Below are positions 15,932 through 18,325 of a DNA stretch of 18,325 nucleotides, piece after piece (within the stretch, counting starts at the first letter, position 1; the number at the start of each line of letters is the position of its first letter). A program made the position numbers and the translations under genes. This DNA comes from Chitinophagaceae bacterium (GTDB lineage Bacteria > Bacteroidota > Bacteroidia > Chitinophagales > Chitinophagaceae): assembly GCA_947483345.1 (NCBI GenBank), contig CANKNL010000022.1:1-18325 (forward strand), in the 5' to 3' direction. The notes beneath the pieces were generated by a model. It did not search any database, had not been told where the DNA came from, and saw only the letters and a program-made list of their open reading frames with translations.

Positions 15932-18325
15932 ATGAAAAAAATCTTCAAAGGAATTTTCCTTTCCTGCTTATTGCTTATTTCCACAGTGTCCTTTGCCCAA
16001 AATAAAACCATTTCCGGCAGGATCATTGCTGAAAATGGAGACGGTGTCTCCAAAGCGTCTGTCATTGTACAGGGTACTAAAATTGGTACCAGTACTAATG
16101 AAAAGGGCGAATTTACCATATCGGTACCATCAACTGCAAAAGTGTTGGTCATTAGTTGTGTAGGGTTTAGCACCTTGTTGGAGCCTATCAGTGGCAGAAC
16201 AGTGATTGATGTTAAACTTTTACCAAGTGCACAGGAAATGAAAGACCTGGTTGTTACTGCCTTGGGTATAAAACGAGAAGAAAAAGCCCTTGGATATTCT
16301 GTTCAAAAGATATCAGGCGAAAGTCTGCAACGTGTTTCTGGTGTTGATGTGGCTACATCACTTACCGGTAAAGTAGCCGGCCTGTTGGTAAAAAACTCAT
16401 CAGATTTTGGAGTCACTCCGGATCTGACGATTCGTGGCGAAAGACCATTATTGATCATTGACGGTATCGCTTATGCCAATAAAACACTCAGTGATATATC
16501 TTCAGAAGATATTGAATCAATCAGTGTATTGAAAGGCGCAACGGCTTCGGCACTTTATGGTTTTCGTGGAGCAAGCGGTGCCCTGTTAATCACTACCAAA
16601 AAAGGAAGTACCAATAAACCAGGCATCACAATTGACTTTGCAACCAACACCATGTTTACTGCAGGTTTTTTGGCCATACCTAAAAAACAAACTGTTTATG
16701 GTCGTGGTGGCAATATGACTTATGATAAAAATTCTGATAATGCATGGGGAGCCCCAATGGATGGAACGATCCGCAATCAATGGGATCCGTTTTTAATGGC
16801 CTATCGGGATTATCCTTATTTGCCTGTAGGTAAAGACAACTTCAAAAATTTTCTGGAACAGGGTTATGTAACTAACAATAATTTAAATGTGGGATATAGA
16901 GAAGGCAATGTATCGCTTAGAAGTTCGGTTAACTGGACCCAAAATAAAGGACAGTATCCTAATTCTAAACTGGATAAATATACTTACACCCTTGGTGCAG
17001 ATATTAATTTGAAGAAATTTAAGTTGAGTACAAATTTATCTTATGCTAAAAAGCATACACCCAATATGGGATCTAATGGATATACCTCATACGATCCGAT
17101 GTATTCTTTACTGATTTGGTCTGGTGCCGATTATGATATCAGGGATTACAAGAATAATTACTGGCTTACACCGGGCTTAGTACAAAACTTCACTTACAGA
17201 TCTGGTTCTAACAATCCTTATTTTGACAGATACGAAAAAAGAAATGAAGTTACCCGTGATATTTTTAATGCCGACTTAACAATGAGTTACCAGGTAACAG
17301 ATTGGTTAAAAGCCACTGTTCGTTCAGGTCTTGATTTTTATAAAGACCTGGGACAACTAAGGCTTTCAATGGGTTCGTATACCATGTCGGGTAATACGCC
17401 TATACCGGGTAATCTGTATACCTGGAATGGTGGGAATACAGGCGGGTATAGCATCGGCCAAACATCAGGCAATAGTATAAACTCCGATTTCTTACTAACA
17501 GGCGACAGGTCATTTTTAAAAGATTTTAAAGTAGAATATCTGGCTGGTGGAACCATTTTTTATAAAAAAGATGACAATATCAACTCAAATACTGTAGGCG
17601 GTATTTCTGTTCCTGGTTTTTTCTCTATAAAAGCGTCGGTTAATCCGGCTTCTGTTACACAAAGCACATATGCGCAACAGATCAATTCTGTATTTGGCCG
17701 CGTAGGTCTTTCCTGGAAAAAAATGGCCTTTATAGAATTAACCGGTCGTAATGACTGGAGTTCAACATTACCAAAATCTACCCGTTCATACTTTTATCCG
17801 GCAGTTGCCGGAAGTTTTGTGATCTCAGAACTTTTGCCAAATACCAAAAACTGGCTTGATCTATTAAAAGCCAGAGGGTCATGGACAAAGACAAAAGGCA
17901 TTCCTGGAATTTATGAAAGCAGCAGCAGTTATTCACTTAACAGCGGAACTTGGAATGCACTAAATGGAGCAAATGCGCCATCCAATCTATATCCTAGCGA
18001 CATCAAGCCATGGGGTACAAGAACATTTGAGACTGGATTGCAGGGGGTGGTTTTAAAAAACCGATTGATGGTTGATGTGACCTACTATTCTAAAAGAATA
18101 TATGATGCAATAATTTCCGGGCCATTATCGGCAGCATCAGGTTACACTGGTGTTTATACAAATAGTAAAGAAATAACAACCCGTAAAGGTTGGGAAATTA
18201 TTTTGAATGGCTCACCTATTAAAAATAAAGACTGGCAGTTAGATCTAGGTGTTAACTGGTCAACATTTAAACGTGTATATACACAGTTGGATCCTACTTA
18301 TTCTGCAAAAAAACCTTGGGTAAAT
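15932..18325 (+). CDS. SusC/RagA-type TonB-dependent outer membrane transporter (3' truncated)
   Basis: The frame is open from the ATG at 15932 to the right edge (798 codons); the family usually runs to about 1000-1100 residues, so the last barrel strands are missing. The ATG follows the A-rich leader CAAAAAAGCGT. Residues 1-23 are a signal peptide ending SFAQ. Residues 24-105 form the carboxypeptidase D-like domain (TISGRIIAENGDGVSKASV) typical of SusC proteins. The plug domain (about 110-225) has VVTALGIKREEKALGYSVQ, SLTGKVAGLLV, LTIRGERPLLIIDGIAY, SVLKGATASALYGFRGASGA and LITTKKG. The rest is beta-barrel, including ELTGRNDWSSTLP. It should import oligosaccharides with TonB energy and a SusD lipoprotein, probably encoded just beyond the edge. 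The plug segment between the VKNSSDFG stretch and IRG is shorter than in many SusC proteins. The promoter and LacI-type operators directly upstream imply sugar-dependent control. Confidence 0.93.
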   Translation, partial: MKKIFKGIFLSCLLLISTVSFAQNKTISGRIIAENGDGVSKASVIVQGTKIGTSTNEKGEFTISVPSTAKVLVISCVGFSTLLEPISGRTVIDVKLLPSAQEMKDLVVTALGIKREEKALGYSVQKISGESLQRVSGVDVATSLTGKVAGLLVKNSSDFGVTPDLTIRGERPLLIIDGIAYANKTLSDISSEDIESISVLKGATASALYGFRGASGALLITTKKGSTNKPGITIDFATNTMFTAGFLAIPKKQTVYGRGGNMTYDKNSDNAWGAPMDGTIRNQWDPFLMAYRDYPYLPVGKDNFKNFLEQGYVTNNNLNVGYREGNVSLRSSVNWTQNKGQYPNSKLDKYTYTLGADINLKKFKLSTNLSYAKKHTPNMGSNGYTSYDPMYSLLIWSGADYDIRDYKNNYWLTPGLVQNFTYRSGSNNPYFDRYEKRNEVTRDIFNADLTMSYQVTDWLKATVRSGLDFYKDLGQLRLSMGSYTMSGNTPIPGNLYTWNGGNTGGYSIGQTSGNSINSDFLLTGDRSFLKDFKVEYLAGGTIFYKKDDNINSNTVGGISVPGFFSIKASVNPASVTQSTYAQQINSVFGRVGLSWKKMAFIELTGRNDWSSTLPKSTRSYFYPAVAGSFVISELLPNTKNWLDLLKARGSWTKTKGIPGIYESSSSYSLNSGTWNALNGANAPSNLYPSDIKPWGTRTFETGLQGVVLKNRLMVDVTYYSKRIYDAIISGPLSAASGYTGVYTNSKEITTRKGWEIILNGSPIKNKDWQLDLGVNWSTFKRVYTQLDPTYSAKKPWVN

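Noticed and set aside
15802..16173. 123-codon minus-strand open frame over the susC start and promoter
   Set aside because: Its C-terminal part is a translation of the operator repeats (TNRTIVCTN-like), and the rest is antisense to the SusC signal peptide and N-terminal domain.

Overview
The window is an AT-rich stretch from a member of the Bacteroidota. The evidence is a SusC/RagA-type TonB-dependent transporter, a dense co-oriented run of exported glycoside hydrolases typical of polysaccharide utilization loci (PULs), A-rich leaders instead of clear Shine-Dalgarno sites, and a TTTG-N19-TAnnTTTG promoter. I cannot name the genus; a soil or freshwater Chitinophagia/Sphingobacteriia-like organism is a guess. 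I see no rRNA, tRNA, CRISPR array or transposase.

Region 1 (1-13565, all + strand) is a tightly spaced enzyme cluster: a GH43 enzyme cut by the left edge, GH3, GH2 (beta-glucuronidase-like), GH16 laminarinase-like lipoprotein, an exported endonuclease/exonuclease/phosphatase (EEP) protein, two different GH30 enzymes, a second GH3, and a twin-arginine lipoprotein with a GH63/GH37-like (alpha/alpha)6 fold. Most gaps are 2-30 bases, so most of the cluster probably forms one operon. GH16 plus GH30 (the first resembling beta-1,6-glucanases) plus two GH3 exo-enzymes points to a beta-1,3/1,6-glucan such as laminarin or fungal wall glucan: GH16 cuts the beta-1,3 backbone, GH30 the beta-1,6 linkages, and GH3 releases glucose. 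The GH2, GH43 and EEP genes do not fit plain laminarin and suggest a decorated glucan or, alternatively, a type II arabinogalactan-like target.

Region 2 (13566-14448) holds a DJ-1/PfpI-type protein that may not belong to the sugar pathway, and a short convergent gap with no clear terminator.

Region 3 (14449-18325) is a LacI-family regulator on the minus strand, divergent from a susC-like gene that runs off the right edge. The 433-base space between them holds the clearest regulatory signal in the window: a Bacteroidota-type promoter (15812-15842) whose -7 box is overlapped by two exact 18-base direct repeats set 21 bases apart. Each repeat contains a near-palindrome centred on CG, as expected of LacI-family operators; a third degenerate copy lies 25 bases further on. 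This suggests that the LacI protein represses the susC transcript until an inducing sugar appears. Whether it also controls the enzyme cluster cannot be seen here, because that cluster's own start lies left of the window.
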